Origin: Suilimivivens sp964393865 | Lineage (GTDB): Bacteria > Bacillota > Clostridia > Lachnospirales > Lachnospiraceae | NCBI GenBank assembly: GCA_964393865.1 | Contig: CAYMUW010000003.1 | Span: 62,001-126,000 of the forward strand | Reading direction: 5' to 3' | Length of the DNA: 64,000 nucleotides | Shown: positions 36,770-45,565 of the stretch, one piece after another | How the letters are laid out: each line of letters starts with the position of its first letter | Position numbering within the stretch: position 1 is the first letter of the stretch | Made by a program: the position numbers and the translations under genes | The notes under the pieces: model-generated | Database searches by the model: none | The model's input: the letters and a program-made list of their open reading frames with translations, nothing else | Told to the model about the DNA's origin: nothing

Positions 36770-38167
36770 ATGAAAATTGATTTAAATGGAAAAGTTAAAA
36801 AAGGTATAGCTTTAATAAAGCAAAACAATGATTACCTAATGATCTTTCTGCTCTATTTTTTTCCTCATTTATTTATGAGCTTTAATCGCGGGGATGATAT
36901 TTCATATACAACATATTTTGAAATCTATAATTATAACTTGTTTGGTTTCGTATATAGGCAATACCAATATTGGACCTCCAGAGTGGTTATTGAGGCAGCA
37001 GTCATTTTATTTGGGTGGCTGCCGCCTGTTATATGGATGCTGGTTGATACGCTGATGATTGTTTTGCTGTATCATTCTATTTCCGAAATTATAAAGCTTT
37101 TGATTGGAAAAAGAGAGCTTGATAAAAAATACAGATTATGCCAGATGCTTTTATTTTTAAGCTTTCCGTATGCTTTAATGGCAACGGCAGGTTGGCTGAC
37201 GACTACGATCAATTGGACATGGATGCTGGCTTTATTTGCTTATTGTATGAAAATACTGCTTTATTCTGTTGCTGGTAAAAATACTGCGGGAAATGTGATT
37301 AAAAACCTACTGTTTTGTCTGGCCTACATTTATGCAACGAATTTTGATGTTGCAGCGATTATGATGTTTGGATTGCTGGTGATAATTGGATTTGTATGTT
37401 TCAAATCAGATTCTTATAATTTCTGTATCGAATACTGGGAAGGTGCAGCCATAACGGTTATGAATCTTGTTTTGTTTATTGTTTGCCCGGGAAATCGAGT
37501 AAGAATGGAGCAGGATGCAATTATACATGATACAGCCGATGTATTGGATCTGTCGCTTCTGGGGAAGCTTAGAATGGGAATTAATTCAACATTCTATCAT
37601 TATGTATCAATTCCAAATGCAGTTTTGTTTACTGCTTGTGTGATTTTGCTTGTGGCGGTATGGATGAAAAGCGAGAAAATATATGTAAGAGTCATTGCGC
37701 TTGTCCCTATCGCGATTACAGTGATATGGACGGGGTATATCTTTTTTGCCTATACACTGAAAAATCGAAAGTTAACTTATGTATATCCTGATGCGTCGTT
37801 TCATGTTTGTCCTGAGATAGAGCAATACTTGGCTATAGCTTCTGCATTGCTGTTAGTGTTATCAATTATTTATTTATTAAGTCAATTGATATCGGAATAC
37901 AATTTGGTTATTGCTTTAACAGTTATACTTCTTGTTTGGGGCCTGTTCCCTGATGTTGTGTTAGGATTTACATCAACAATTTCAGCATCAATACTTCGTG
38001 TTGTCTCATTCTTGTATTTGGCATTTATTCTTATAAGCTGTATAATGGTTGAATATTCAGGAATGTTGAAAAAGCAATTTATTTGGTTCGGGGTTGTATT
38101 GTTGGGAGTGTCTGGAACTATTTTAAATTTTGCGCAGATGATACGCCACATTATTGTATACGGGTAG
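36770..38167 (+). CDS. DUF6056-like multi-pass membrane protein (GT-C-like)
   Basis: About 465 residues with 10-12 helices. After the first helix comes MSFNRGDDISYTTYF, an acidic loop that parallels GT-C catalytic loops, then YWTSRVVIEAAVILF, ATAGWLTTTINWTW and FIVCPGNRVRMEQD; this order resembles the DUF6056 family of surface-polysaccharide loci. Likely an outer-face glycosyltransferase or polymerase. Open upstream to a TTG at 36725, but ATG 36770 lies six bases after GAGAGG. AT-rich. Confidence 0.72.
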   Translation: MKIDLNGKVKKGIALIKQNNDYLMIFLLYFFPHLFMSFNRGDDISYTTYFEIYNYNLFGFVYRQYQYWTSRVVIEAAVILFGWLPPVIWMLVDTLMIVLLYHSISEIIKLLIGKRELDKKYRLCQMLLFLSFPYALMATAGWLTTTINWTWMLALFAYCMKILLYSVAGKNTAGNVIKNLLFCLAYIYATNFDVAAIMMFGLLVIIGFVCFKSDSYNFCIEYWEGAAITVMNLVLFIVCPGNRVRMEQDAIIHDTADVLDLSLLGKLRMGINSTFYHYVSIPNAVLFTACVILLVAVWMKSEKIYVRVIALVPIAITVIWTGYIFFAYTLKNRKLTYVYPDASFHVCPEIEQYLAIASALLLVLSIIYLLSQLISEYNLVIALTVILLVWGLFPDVVLGFTSTISASILRVVSFLYLAFILISCIMVEYSGMLKKQFIWFGVVLLGVSGTILNFAQMIRHIIVYG

Positions 38168-38203
38168 CAATCGTTTTTGAAAGTATATTTAAGAGGTCTA
38201 GTC

Positions 38204-39364
38204 ATGAATATCTTATTGCTTGGAAAAACAGATTCAATATTTACCAGAGATTTTTGTAAAAATATACTTAATTCTGAGGAAATAAATGCGGTAATACTTA
38301 CACAAATGCTATCGAAAGAATATAGGGGTGACTACGAGGCGGCAAATGTAAAACAGGTAAGATGGCCGGACTGTTTTTTGAAGGGAATTCGTAAGCAGTT
38401 AAGAGCTCTTTTATATTTATTTAAAACTTGGAGGAATTTACGGGAAGAAATTGGTTTTGAAGATAAAATTGATGTTATTCATATTCACTATGTTGAACCC
38501 TTACATTTGATTTATTTTTTTCCTTTCTGGAATGGAGCGAAGGAACGGATATTAACATTTTGGGGCAGTGATATTTATACAATTACCAAGGCAAAAAAGG
38601 TGTTGCTTCGCTATTTCTTGAAGCATGCATCCTCTATTATATTTATGATATCAAATCAGTATGAGTTTTTCCAATCAATATATGGACATAAGTATGACAA
38701 AAAAGTTAAAATTATTGATTTTGGGAACGGACTGATAGATGATTTAGATGAGGTGATGAGCAATTATACGAAAGATGACTGCAAAATTCACTTTCAAATG
38801 CCCTTAGATAAATTGAGTGTGCATATAGGATACAATGCATCCAAAGCCCAACAGCATTTGAAAATTGTTGAAAGTATGCAGTTTTTGCCAAAGGATATAC
38901 TTTCTCAAATGGAATTTGTTTTTAGCGTATCCTACAAGCGGGATAACGATTTTGAGCAATATAAACAGAAATTGATTGACACGATGAATAAAACAAAAAT
39001 GAATTATCGATTTTTGGATGAGTATTTGCAAGGTGAGGAACTTGCTATGTTTCGGAGAACCTGTGATTTGTTCGTTTATGGACAGGAAACAGATGCACGT
39101 TCGGAAAGCCCGTTGGAATATGTATATGCAGGAGCTGAGTTTATATGCCCGGAATGGCTTGCGGATAATTATGAATTGCTTAATCGGGCACATACTAGAT
39201 ATTATATATATGGTGATTTCAATAATCTCTGTGATAGTGTACAATTGTGTTTAGAAAATATTGATCTGCAGGATGAAAAGATATCTGAATGGGGCAGGAA
39301 GAAAATTAGAGATGAAATATCCTGGGATGCCGTAGGTGAAAAATGGAGGGAATTGTATGAATGA
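38204..39364 (+). CDS. GT-B glycosyltransferase, GT4-like
   Basis: About 386 residues. MNILLLGKTDSIFTRDFC, VIHIHYVEPLHLIYFFPF, LTFWGSDIYTITKAKK, SVHIGYNASKAQQHL and RSESPLEYVYAGAEFI suggest a GT-B fold; the F-W-G-S-D motif also occurs in TDP-Fuc4NAc-type transferases, so that alternative should be kept. ATG 38204 follows AAGAGG by 8 bases. Its end overlaps the aminotransferase gene by 8 bp. Sugar unknown. Confidence 0.75.
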   Translation: MNILLLGKTDSIFTRDFCKNILNSEEINAVILTQMLSKEYRGDYEAANVKQVRWPDCFLKGIRKQLRALLYLFKTWRNLREEIGFEDKIDVIHIHYVEPLHLIYFFPFWNGAKERILTFWGSDIYTITKAKKVLLRYFLKHASSIIFMISNQYEFFQSIYGHKYDKKVKIIDFGNGLIDDLDEVMSNYTKDDCKIHFQMPLDKLSVHIGYNASKAQQHLKIVESMQFLPKDILSQMEFVFSVSYKRDNDFEQYKQKLIDTMNKTKMNYRFLDEYLQGEELAMFRRTCDLFVYGQETDARSESPLEYVYAGAEFICPEWLADNYELLNRAHTRYYIYGDFNNLCDSVQLCLENIDLQDEKISEWGRKKIRDEISWDAVGEKWRELYE

Positions 39365-40298
39365 TAGTTTGCAGGATAATAGATTTATGTGGTTAAACGG
39401 CAGGATATTACCCGTCAATGAAGCAAGGGTTAATGTTTTGTCACCTACCTCTCAGTTTGGGGCAAATGTTTTTGAAGGAATTCGTTGTTATTGGAATGAA
39501 GAAGAAAAGCAATTATATGCGTTTCGATTGGATGATCATTATGCCAGATTAATGCAGTCTATTCGTCTGTTTGGGTTAAAAAGCCCTTATAGCGTGCAGG
39601 AATTGAAAGAATACATGAAGGAGACTGTCAAAGCCAATCTTTATCAGGAAGATATTGCCGTGCGGCAGACTGTGTTTGTGGATGGATTTGGAAGCTGGTT
39701 TTCAACGGAGCCGGTGGGAATGTTTATTGCACCTATTGCTAAGGCACGAAAGGAAGTGCCCTTATCTACAACTGAGCGAACTTGTGTAAGCTCATGGGAA
39801 AGAATTAGTGAATGCGATATGTCTCCAAGGGTGAAGGTTGGAGCAAATTATATAAACAGCAGACTTGCCAAATTAGAAGCCACAGACAGAGGATATGATT
39901 CGGCATTGTTTTTGAATCATTTTGGCTATGTGGCGGAGGGAACAGGGGCATGCTTTTTTATGATTAAAAATGATGAGGTTATTACTCCGTTGCTTACAGA
40001 TTCAATATTAGAGAGCATTACAAGAGATACTGTTATTAGAATAGTAAGAGACGAACTGAATTTAAAGGTTGTGGAACGGCATATTTGCCGCAGTGAATTA
40101 TATATGTGTGATGAAGCGTTCTTTTGTGGGTCGGCGGTTGAAATTTGCCCAATTTCAGAGATAGATGGATATCGCATAGGAGAGAGAAAGCCGGGAAAGT
40201 ATACCATAGAAATCCATAAGAGCTATATAGAAATTGTAACCGGAAGAAATGAAAAATATCGAGGATGGAATACACCGATATATGATAAAGGAGTATAA
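39357..40298 (+). CDS. Class IV PLP aminotransferase (branched-chain aminotransferase-like)
   Basis: Fold type IV aminotransferase of the IlvE family, about 313 residues. Seen: SQFGANVFEGIRCYW, the PLP-lysine region VKVGANYINSRLAKLEA, YVAEGTGACFFMIK and TDSILESITRDTVI. Such enzymes swap amino groups between 2-oxo acids and amino acids. It opens a block of small-molecule genes (aldolase, decarboxylase, CMP transferase, second aldolase, phosphatase), so it more likely supplies or uses a 2-oxo acid for a glycan building block than serves housekeeping branched-chain metabolism. ATG lies six bases after GGAGGG. Confidence 0.88.
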   Translation: MNDSLQDNRFMWLNGRILPVNEARVNVLSPTSQFGANVFEGIRCYWNEEEKQLYAFRLDDHYARLMQSIRLFGLKSPYSVQELKEYMKETVKANLYQEDIAVRQTVFVDGFGSWFSTEPVGMFIAPIAKARKEVPLSTTERTCVSSWERISECDMSPRVKVGANYINSRLAKLEATDRGYDSALFLNHFGYVAEGTGACFFMIKNDEVITPLLTDSILESITRDTVIRIVRDELNLKVVERHICRSELYMCDEAFFCGSAVEICPISEIDGYRIGERKPGKYTIEIHKSYIEIVTGRNEKYRGWNTPIYDKGV

Positions 40299-40300
40299 AG

Positions 40301-41137
40301 ATGCCATTGCAGATGATGTATATTACTAATAATCCACAGATAGCCAGAATAGCTGAAAAGTATTCTGTAGATAGAATTTGGGTAGATTTGGAGCAGATTG
40401 GCAAAAAAGAAAGACAAGGCGGCATGAATACCGTTCAGTCCATGCATTCAATAGAAGATGTTCATAGAATCAGGGAAAGCATTGAAGGGAAGGCAAAATT
40501 ACAGGTCAGAGTAAATCCTATACATCAGAATTCAAAGCAGGAAATAGACAGGGTAATAAAGTATGGTGCGGATATTATTATGCTACCGTTTTTTGCCACT
40601 GCCGGAGAGGCAAGACAATTTATAGAAATGGTAAATGGCAGGGCAAGAACATGCTTACTGTTAGAAACGATCAGTGCGGAACAGAATTTGCAAGAGATAT
40701 TGGAAATTCCGGGAGTTGATGAAATTCATATAGGATTGAATGATTTACACTTACAATATCACCAAAAATTCATGTTTGAGCTTCTGGCGAATGGAAAAGT
40801 AGAGGAAATATGTAAAAAGATTAAAGCAAAAGGGATTCCTTATGGCTTTGGCGGAATTGCAAAATTAGATGAAGGCATGCTGCCTGCAAGACATATCATT
40901 GCAGAGCATTACAGGATTGGATCAACGATGGCGATATTGTCAAGGAGTTTTTATGATTCGTGGATAGCGGATGATTTGGAAGAGGTGGAGAGAACCTTTA
41001 AATATGGTTTAGGAGAAATACGGGAGTATGAGCAAAGACTGGAACATGAAAGCGACGCTTTTTTTGAAAATAATAGGCAGACTGTGATAAAGGAAGTCGA
41101 GGAAATTCTGCAAATCATGAAGAATAAGGGGAATTAG
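40301..41137 (+). CDS. HpcH/HpaI aldolase family protein
   Basis: TIM-barrel class II aldolase-like protein, about 278 residues. Seen: DRIWVDLEQIGKKER, LQVRVNPIH, KYGADIIMLPFF, CLLLETISAEQNL (metal-binding Glu) and EIHIGLNDLHLQ (metal-binding Asp). Family enzymes cleave or form 4-hydroxy-2-oxo acids from pyruvate and an aldehyde. The barrel is followed by a 60-residue helical tail. It is two bases after the aminotransferase and one base before the decarboxylase. PEP mutase is excluded since its E-D-K-x-x-x-K-x-N-S motif is absent. Confidence 0.82.
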   Translation: MPLQMMYITNNPQIARIAEKYSVDRIWVDLEQIGKKERQGGMNTVQSMHSIEDVHRIRESIEGKAKLQVRVNPIHQNSKQEIDRVIKYGADIIMLPFFATAGEARQFIEMVNGRARTCLLLETISAEQNLQEILEIPGVDEIHIGLNDLHLQYHQKFMFELLANGKVEEICKKIKAKGIPYGFGGIAKLDEGMLPARHIIAEHYRIGSTMAILSRSFYDSWIADDLEEVERTFKYGLGEIREYEQRLEHESDAFFENNRQTVIKEVEEILQIMKNKGN

Positions 41138-41138
41138 C

Positions 41139-42365
41139 ATGAAGTTGAATTATAAAGTTTTAGATGATGTATCAGCAAAATATGGGGATTCCTTTTATAT
41201 CTTAAACAGTGATACATTTCGAAAAAATTATGAAGAAATGCTTGCTGCATTCATTGCAGTTTATCCGAATACCCGTATAGCTTACTCATATAAAACAAAT
41301 TATATACCAAAGCTATGCAGGGTAGTGAAAGAAGCAGGAGGAGCTGCAGAAATTGTATCGGAGATGGAACTATGGCTTGCGGAGAAGATCGGTGTCAAGG
41401 GGGCTGATATTTATTATAACGGTCCATATAAAAAAGCACAATTTGTGGAAAAACTGCTTTTGCAAGGAGGGCATGTCAATATAGATGCCGGCTATGAAAT
41501 AGAAATTGTAGAAGAAATTGCCCGACAGCATCCTGATATGGAATTTCAGATAGGCGTTCGTTGTAATGTGGATATCGGGCAGAAAGTACCGTCCAGATTT
41601 GGATTTGATATAGCTTCCGGAGCATTGGAAAAGACAGTAAAGCGGGTGAATCAAATTCCTAATGTAAGGGTCAATGGATTACATTGTCACATTCCGTTCC
41701 GCACTTTGGATTCTTACGTGAAGAGAATGGAAGTGTTAGTGAAAATATTAAACCTTTTTCCAGACTATGAATGGGATTACATTAGTCTTGGGGGAGGTTA
41801 TCTGGGGAAAATGAATGAGCAGATGGCAAAGCAGATGACATTTCAGCCTCCGGCGTTTTCGGATTATGCCGCAGTTGTAGCAGGAGGAATGGAGAATTAT
41901 TTTGCTGGTGTAGCTAAAAAACCAATGCTAATTATTGAACCGGGTAGTGCGCTGGCTGCCAACACGATGAAATATGTCATGCGTGTTATTGATATAAAGA
42001 AGGTGCGTGATAAACAGATTGCAAGCTTAGCAGGAAGTTCATATCAAATTAATCCGTCTGTTAAGGATGTCAATAGACCAATTACAGTTTATCATTCCAT
42101 AGAAAGCTTACCACAGGAGGAATACGATTGCCTGGACATGGCAGGCTACACCTGCATAGAGTCTGATTATTTGTATAAAAACTATAAAGGAAAATTGGCG
42201 AAAGATGATTTTGTAATACTGGATAATGTAGGTTCTTACAGTGTGGTGATGAAGCCGCCCTTTATATTGCCGGATATACCGATTTTGGAGATTCTGGAAA
42301 ATGGTCAGGCAGAGCTTGTGAAACATCCGCAGACAGCGAAAGATGTGTTTGCGTATTATAGTTAA
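41139..42365 (+). CDS. Group IV PLP decarboxylase (diaminopimelate/ornithine decarboxylase-like)
   Basis: About 408 residues: an alanine-racemase-like barrel plus C-terminal beta domain. Seen: RIAYSYKTNYIPKL with the PLP lysine, LHCHIPFRTLDSYV, ISLGGGYLGKM, IIEPGSALAANT and DMAGYTCIESDYL (the Cys and Asp of the active-site C-x-x-x-D motif). Homologues act on diaminopimelate, ornithine/arginine, carboxynorspermidine or D-glutamate-like compounds. Context suggests a specialised substrate for glycan decoration rather than lysine synthesis. Confidence 0.85.
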   Translation: MKLNYKVLDDVSAKYGDSFYILNSDTFRKNYEEMLAAFIAVYPNTRIAYSYKTNYIPKLCRVVKEAGGAAEIVSEMELWLAEKIGVKGADIYYNGPYKKAQFVEKLLLQGGHVNIDAGYEIEIVEEIARQHPDMEFQIGVRCNVDIGQKVPSRFGFDIASGALEKTVKRVNQIPNVRVNGLHCHIPFRTLDSYVKRMEVLVKILNLFPDYEWDYISLGGGYLGKMNEQMAKQMTFQPPAFSDYAAVVAGGMENYFAGVAKKPMLIIEPGSALAANTMKYVMRVIDIKKVRDKQIASLAGSSYQINPSVKDVNRPITVYHSIESLPQEEYDCLDMAGYTCIESDYLYKNYKGKLAKDDFVILDNVGSYSVVMKPPFILPDIPILEILENGQAELVKHPQTAKDVFAYYS

Positions 42366-42380
42366 ATTGGAGAGGTATCA

Positions 42381-43337
42381 ATGGTAGAAGATAAAAAGGT
42401 ATCAATTATTCTATGTTTTTATAATGAAGAAAGATACTTGCAGGAAGCGATTGACAGTGTGCTTTCACAGACATATCACAATTTTGAGTTGATTATTATT
42501 AATGATGGTTCAACAGATAGAAGTGATGAGATTGTAAAGCAATATTCTGATGATCGCATTGTTTACCGGATAAATGATGGAAATAAGAGACTGGCATATT
42601 CCAGAAACAGGGGGCTTGAACTTGCAACAGGTGACTATATTGGCTTTTTTGACGGTGATGATATCATGCTGCCGGATAAAATAGAAAAGCAAGTCAGGTA
42701 TTTGAAGGAGCATGAGGATATTATTCTTTTGAGCGGAGGTTATCAATATATGGATGCTCAGGGAAATGCACAGGGTGAGGTGGTTGAGCCTAGATATGTA
42801 ACGGATGAGCAGATAAGAGCTTACATGTTGTATGGTAATTGCATTGCTTGTGCGGGAGCGGCTCTTTTTTGCAGGGAAGTTATAGATAAATATGATGTGC
42901 GGTTTAATGAAAAGAGTATGGCATCGGAAGATTATGGATTGTGGATTGATATGATGCCTTATGCTAAATTTGAAAATATAAGCGATTGCTTTTTTTATTA
43001 TCGAGTAAATCATGGCTCGAAAGCGATGAATATTGTTAATCAGGATAGAGCAGCATATGATGCCGAAATCAGAGAGCTTTTAAGACACGCATGGACTCAA
43101 AGGGGATTTTTACTGGAGGAAAAAGATATCTTCTTTTTTCATCATTTTTTTTACAGAAGAAACCGGATATGGAAACCTTTTGATGTGTATCAAGGCGTTA
43201 AGCTATATCAGAAAATTAGAAAACAGTTGTGCACACTGGAACTGAAGGAAGGCAGCCTTATCTTGCAATATTATAAAGAAAAGTGGCTTTGTACGTATCG
43301 AATATATTGGATTATAAAAAAATGGCAGATACGGTAA
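42381..43337 (+). CDS. Glycosyltransferase family 2 (GT-A)
   Basis: About 318 residues. VSIILCFYNEERYLQEAIDS, LIIINDGSTDRSDEIVK, AYSRNRGLELATGDYI and FFDGDDIMLPDKI are classical GT2 motifs. The C-terminal part is basic and rich in aromatic residues. It interrupts the metabolic block, suggesting that its donor or acceptor is linked to the unusual building block made there. GGAGAGG precedes the ATG. Confidence 0.91.
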   Translation: MVEDKKVSIILCFYNEERYLQEAIDSVLSQTYHNFELIIINDGSTDRSDEIVKQYSDDRIVYRINDGNKRLAYSRNRGLELATGDYIGFFDGDDIMLPDKIEKQVRYLKEHEDIILLSGGYQYMDAQGNAQGEVVEPRYVTDEQIRAYMLYGNCIACAGAALFCREVIDKYDVRFNEKSMASEDYGLWIDMMPYAKFENISDCFFYYRVNHGSKAMNIVNQDRAAYDAEIRELLRHAWTQRGFLLEEKDIFFFHHFFYRRNRIWKPFDVYQGVKLYQKIRKQLCTLELKEGSLILQYYKEKWLCTYRIYWIIKKWQIR

Positions 43338-43348
43338 GGTAAGAATAA

Positions 43349-44725
43349 ATGATAGAATTAGATTTTTTGTTTATATATGAACATAAAGTAAGAGAGCTTG
43401 AAGCACTTTGCCTCATGAAATATGAACTGGATCGAAGAGGATATCAAACCAAAATAGTCTATGTTGATGATGCTGTAAATGCTTCTGCATCCACACCGAT
43501 TTATCATGCAAAGGTGTTATGTACTATGGCATGTTATGATAACTATACCCTTTTCTGGCATAGCAAGGAATTTGTGAAGTTTGAAAAGGTAATCGATCTG
43601 CAATGGGAGAATATTGTCTATCCTAAAGATGAGCAAAGGGAAGATGCTTACAAAAATTTTTGGGGAATAGGCAAGGAAGTGGTACATGTTTCCTGGGGCA
43701 GGCAAAATGTCAGGCGGTTATTGGAAGTTGCTCATTTAGATGAGAAAAAGGTGAAACTGACAGGGCATGTGGGAATGGATTTTCTGCGGGAGCCTCTCAG
43801 TCGTTATTATTTATCTAAGGAGGAAGTCTTTGCCAAATATAATATTCCTATGAATAAGAAGGTATTTTTATTTGCTTCTCCTTATTATGGAGACTGCCTG
43901 ACGGAGAAATATATTGCAGGTATGCGCAAAGCTTTTGGAGATGATTGGGGAGAATATTATAAGTTTATGTGTGACTCCCAGAAGGAGATTCTTAAGTGGT
44001 TTGAGAAAATCTGTATAGAGAATTCTGATATTATATTAATATTCCGTCCGCATCCGGGTCACTCCAGTATTATGGCGGAAAAGCTGGCAGGGAAATGTGA
44101 TAATTTTCGGATTATATCGGGTGAATCTGTTAAACAGTGGATTGTGGTTTGTGATAAAATTTATACGGGAAACAGTTCTGTGATAGTAGAAGCATATTTT
44201 GCCAAAAAAATGTGTCAGCTTTTGTTTCCTTTTCCTGTAACCTCCGGATATGAATTGAAATTAATTGCTGATTCAGGTAAAATTACAACATATGAGGAAT
44301 TTAAGATGTCGATATGTGGTAAAGAGGAAGTCTTTCCGATACCGACTCAAAATATTGAAGAAATTTACCTGATTGATTGGAATACCGCAAATTATGTAAA
44401 GTTTGCTGATATGGCAGAAGAGGTTTTACAAGACAATTATTATTGCCTTACAAAGCGGCAACTGCGTATGTATAAGGAATATAGTCCTATGCAGTATATG
44501 CTCAGATTGTTTATTTGGATGAAGCCTGTTTATAAGTGCTATCTGTCACTGCTGAATAATCAAAAGCTCAAATGGCCTTTATTAGAACGACAGAGAAAGA
44601 TACGTGAGAATGAATATAAAAGAATTGCAGAAAATGAACGGGAGCATACTCATGAGCTTACCAGTGAGGAAGAAATCATTTCCATTATAAGCAGAATCAA
44701 ATTTGCTTTGGAGAGCAAGGTATAA
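43349..44725 (+). CDS. Surface carbohydrate biosynthesis GT-B-like protein with HP and SS motifs
   Basis: About 458 residues. N-terminal half: LDFLFIYEHKVRELEAL and KEVVHVSWGRQNVRRLL. C-terminal half: VFLFASPYYGDCL, IILIFRPHPGHSSI and YTGNSSVIVEAYFAKK. The R-P-H-P and S-S/E-A pair resembles motifs of CDP-glycerophosphotransferases and CMP-sialic/Kdo-type GT-B transferases. It sits directly before a CMP-sugar synthetase gene, so transfer of a CMP-activated sugar is a reasonable inference. The last 70 residues are charged and helical. Confidence 0.72.
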   Translation: MIELDFLFIYEHKVRELEALCLMKYELDRRGYQTKIVYVDDAVNASASTPIYHAKVLCTMACYDNYTLFWHSKEFVKFEKVIDLQWENIVYPKDEQREDAYKNFWGIGKEVVHVSWGRQNVRRLLEVAHLDEKKVKLTGHVGMDFLREPLSRYYLSKEEVFAKYNIPMNKKVFLFASPYYGDCLTEKYIAGMRKAFGDDWGEYYKFMCDSQKEILKWFEKICIENSDIILIFRPHPGHSSIMAEKLAGKCDNFRIISGESVKQWIVVCDKIYTGNSSVIVEAYFAKKMCQLLFPFPVTSGYELKLIADSGKITTYEEFKMSICGKEEVFPIPTQNIEEIYLIDWNTANYVKFADMAEEVLQDNYYCLTKRQLRMYKEYSPMQYMLRLFIWMKPVYKCYLSLLNNQKLKWPLLERQRKIRENEYKRIAENEREHTHELTSEEEIISIISRIKFALESKV

Positions 44726-44770
44726 TTGCACTGCCATAAAATATAATAACAACCTCAGGAGGAAACGAAA

Positions 44771-45451
44771 ATGGATCAAACAATTACCGCCATTATTCCA
44801 GTAAAAGGAAACAGTACCAGGTTACCAAATAAGAATATCTTACCTTTTGCAGACTCAAATCTGCTTATTCACAAAATTCGACAGTTAAAGCAGGTGGAAG
44901 AAATTACAGATATTATAGTATCTTCTGACTCAGATGAGATGCTTGCCATGGGAGAAAAGGAAGGCGTTACTGCAATTAAACGTCCCATTCAGTATGCAAA
45001 CGAATCAGTGCCATTTGGAATGTTCCTTGAATATATCAGTGATGAAATGCCTAATGAACATATTATGTGGGCTTGTGCCACATCCCCTTTGGTAGAACCT
45101 TATTTATATCGCAAGGCAATTAAAACTTATTTTGAAAAGCTGGAAGAAGGATATGATTCACTAATTACATGTGATCCTTATCAGACATATCTGATGGATG
45201 AGAATGGACCGCTTAATTTTAGTATGGGACTTGCACATAAAAATTCGGAGCAGTTACCGAAGCTTTATCACTTCTCCAACGGGATTAATCTTGCTCCTCG
45301 TGTGAAGTTAAAAGAATGGCATTATAATTATGGACCTAATGCTTATCGATTAATTATCAATAAAAGAGAAGCTGCAGATATTGACGATATTTATGATTAT
45401 GAAATTGCAAAGGCATTGTATGCAATGAAAGATCCTAATCCAACGATATAA
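44771..45451 (+). CDS. CMP-sugar synthetase (acylneuraminate cytidylyltransferase family)
   Basis: About 226 residues, normal size for NeuA/KdsB/PseF-type enzymes, which couple CTP to a keto-acid sugar. Seen: AIIPVKGNSTRLPNKNIL (nucleotide loop), DIIVSSDSDEMLAMG, IKRPIQYANES, ATSPLVEPYLYRKAI and DIDDIYDYEIAKAL. A perfect AGGAGG precedes the ATG. No NeuB, PseI or KdsA synthase is in the window; two aldolases and a KdsC-like phosphatase flank it, suggesting another route to the activated acid. Confidence 0.85.
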   Translation: MDQTITAIIPVKGNSTRLPNKNILPFADSNLLIHKIRQLKQVEEITDIIVSSDSDEMLAMGEKEGVTAIKRPIQYANESVPFGMFLEYISDEMPNEHIMWACATSPLVEPYLYRKAIKTYFEKLEEGYDSLITCDPYQTYLMDENGPLNFSMGLAHKNSEQLPKLYHFSNGINLAPRVKLKEWHYNYGPNAYRLIINKREAADIDDIYDYEIAKALYAMKDPNPTI

Positions 45452-45511
45452 ATGAGGAATAAGCATATACACTCGGAGATAGTCAGAAGGTTAGAAGGGG
45501 GGAGTGGTGGG

Positions 45512-45540
45512 TTGCGTAATTTATGAACATATGATAGAAT
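45512..45540 (+). promoter_or_regulatory. Sigma-A-type promoter candidate with extended -10
   Basis: TTGCGT (45512-45517), a 17-bp spacer and TAGAAT (45535-45540) preceded by TG with one base between (TGATAGAAT). It lies in the 114-bp gap after the CMP-sugar synthetase gene and about 25 bp before the aldolase ATG. The same TGATAGAAT string recurs at 50468-50476. The rest of the gap shows no supported gene. Confidence 0.45.
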
Positions 45541-45565
45541 TTATGCATGTTTTTAGGAGAACATT

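Noticed and set aside
40301..41137. PEP mutase (phosphonate pathway) as identity of the aldolase-like gene
   Set aside because: The E-D-K-x-x-x-K-x-N-S motif is absent and the E-T-I and D-L metal motifs fit HpcH/HpaI aldolases; no phosphonopyruvate decarboxylase is present.
42510..43013. Antisense open frame (167 codons) opposite a GT2 gene
   Set aside because: It lies fully inside a confident GT2 gene and is explained by its codon pattern.
45452..45526. Short ORF directly after the CMP-sugar synthetase stop
   Set aside because: No ribosome binding site; the ATG abuts the stop codon and the 24-codon product has no feature. The gap is better explained by the promoter candidate.
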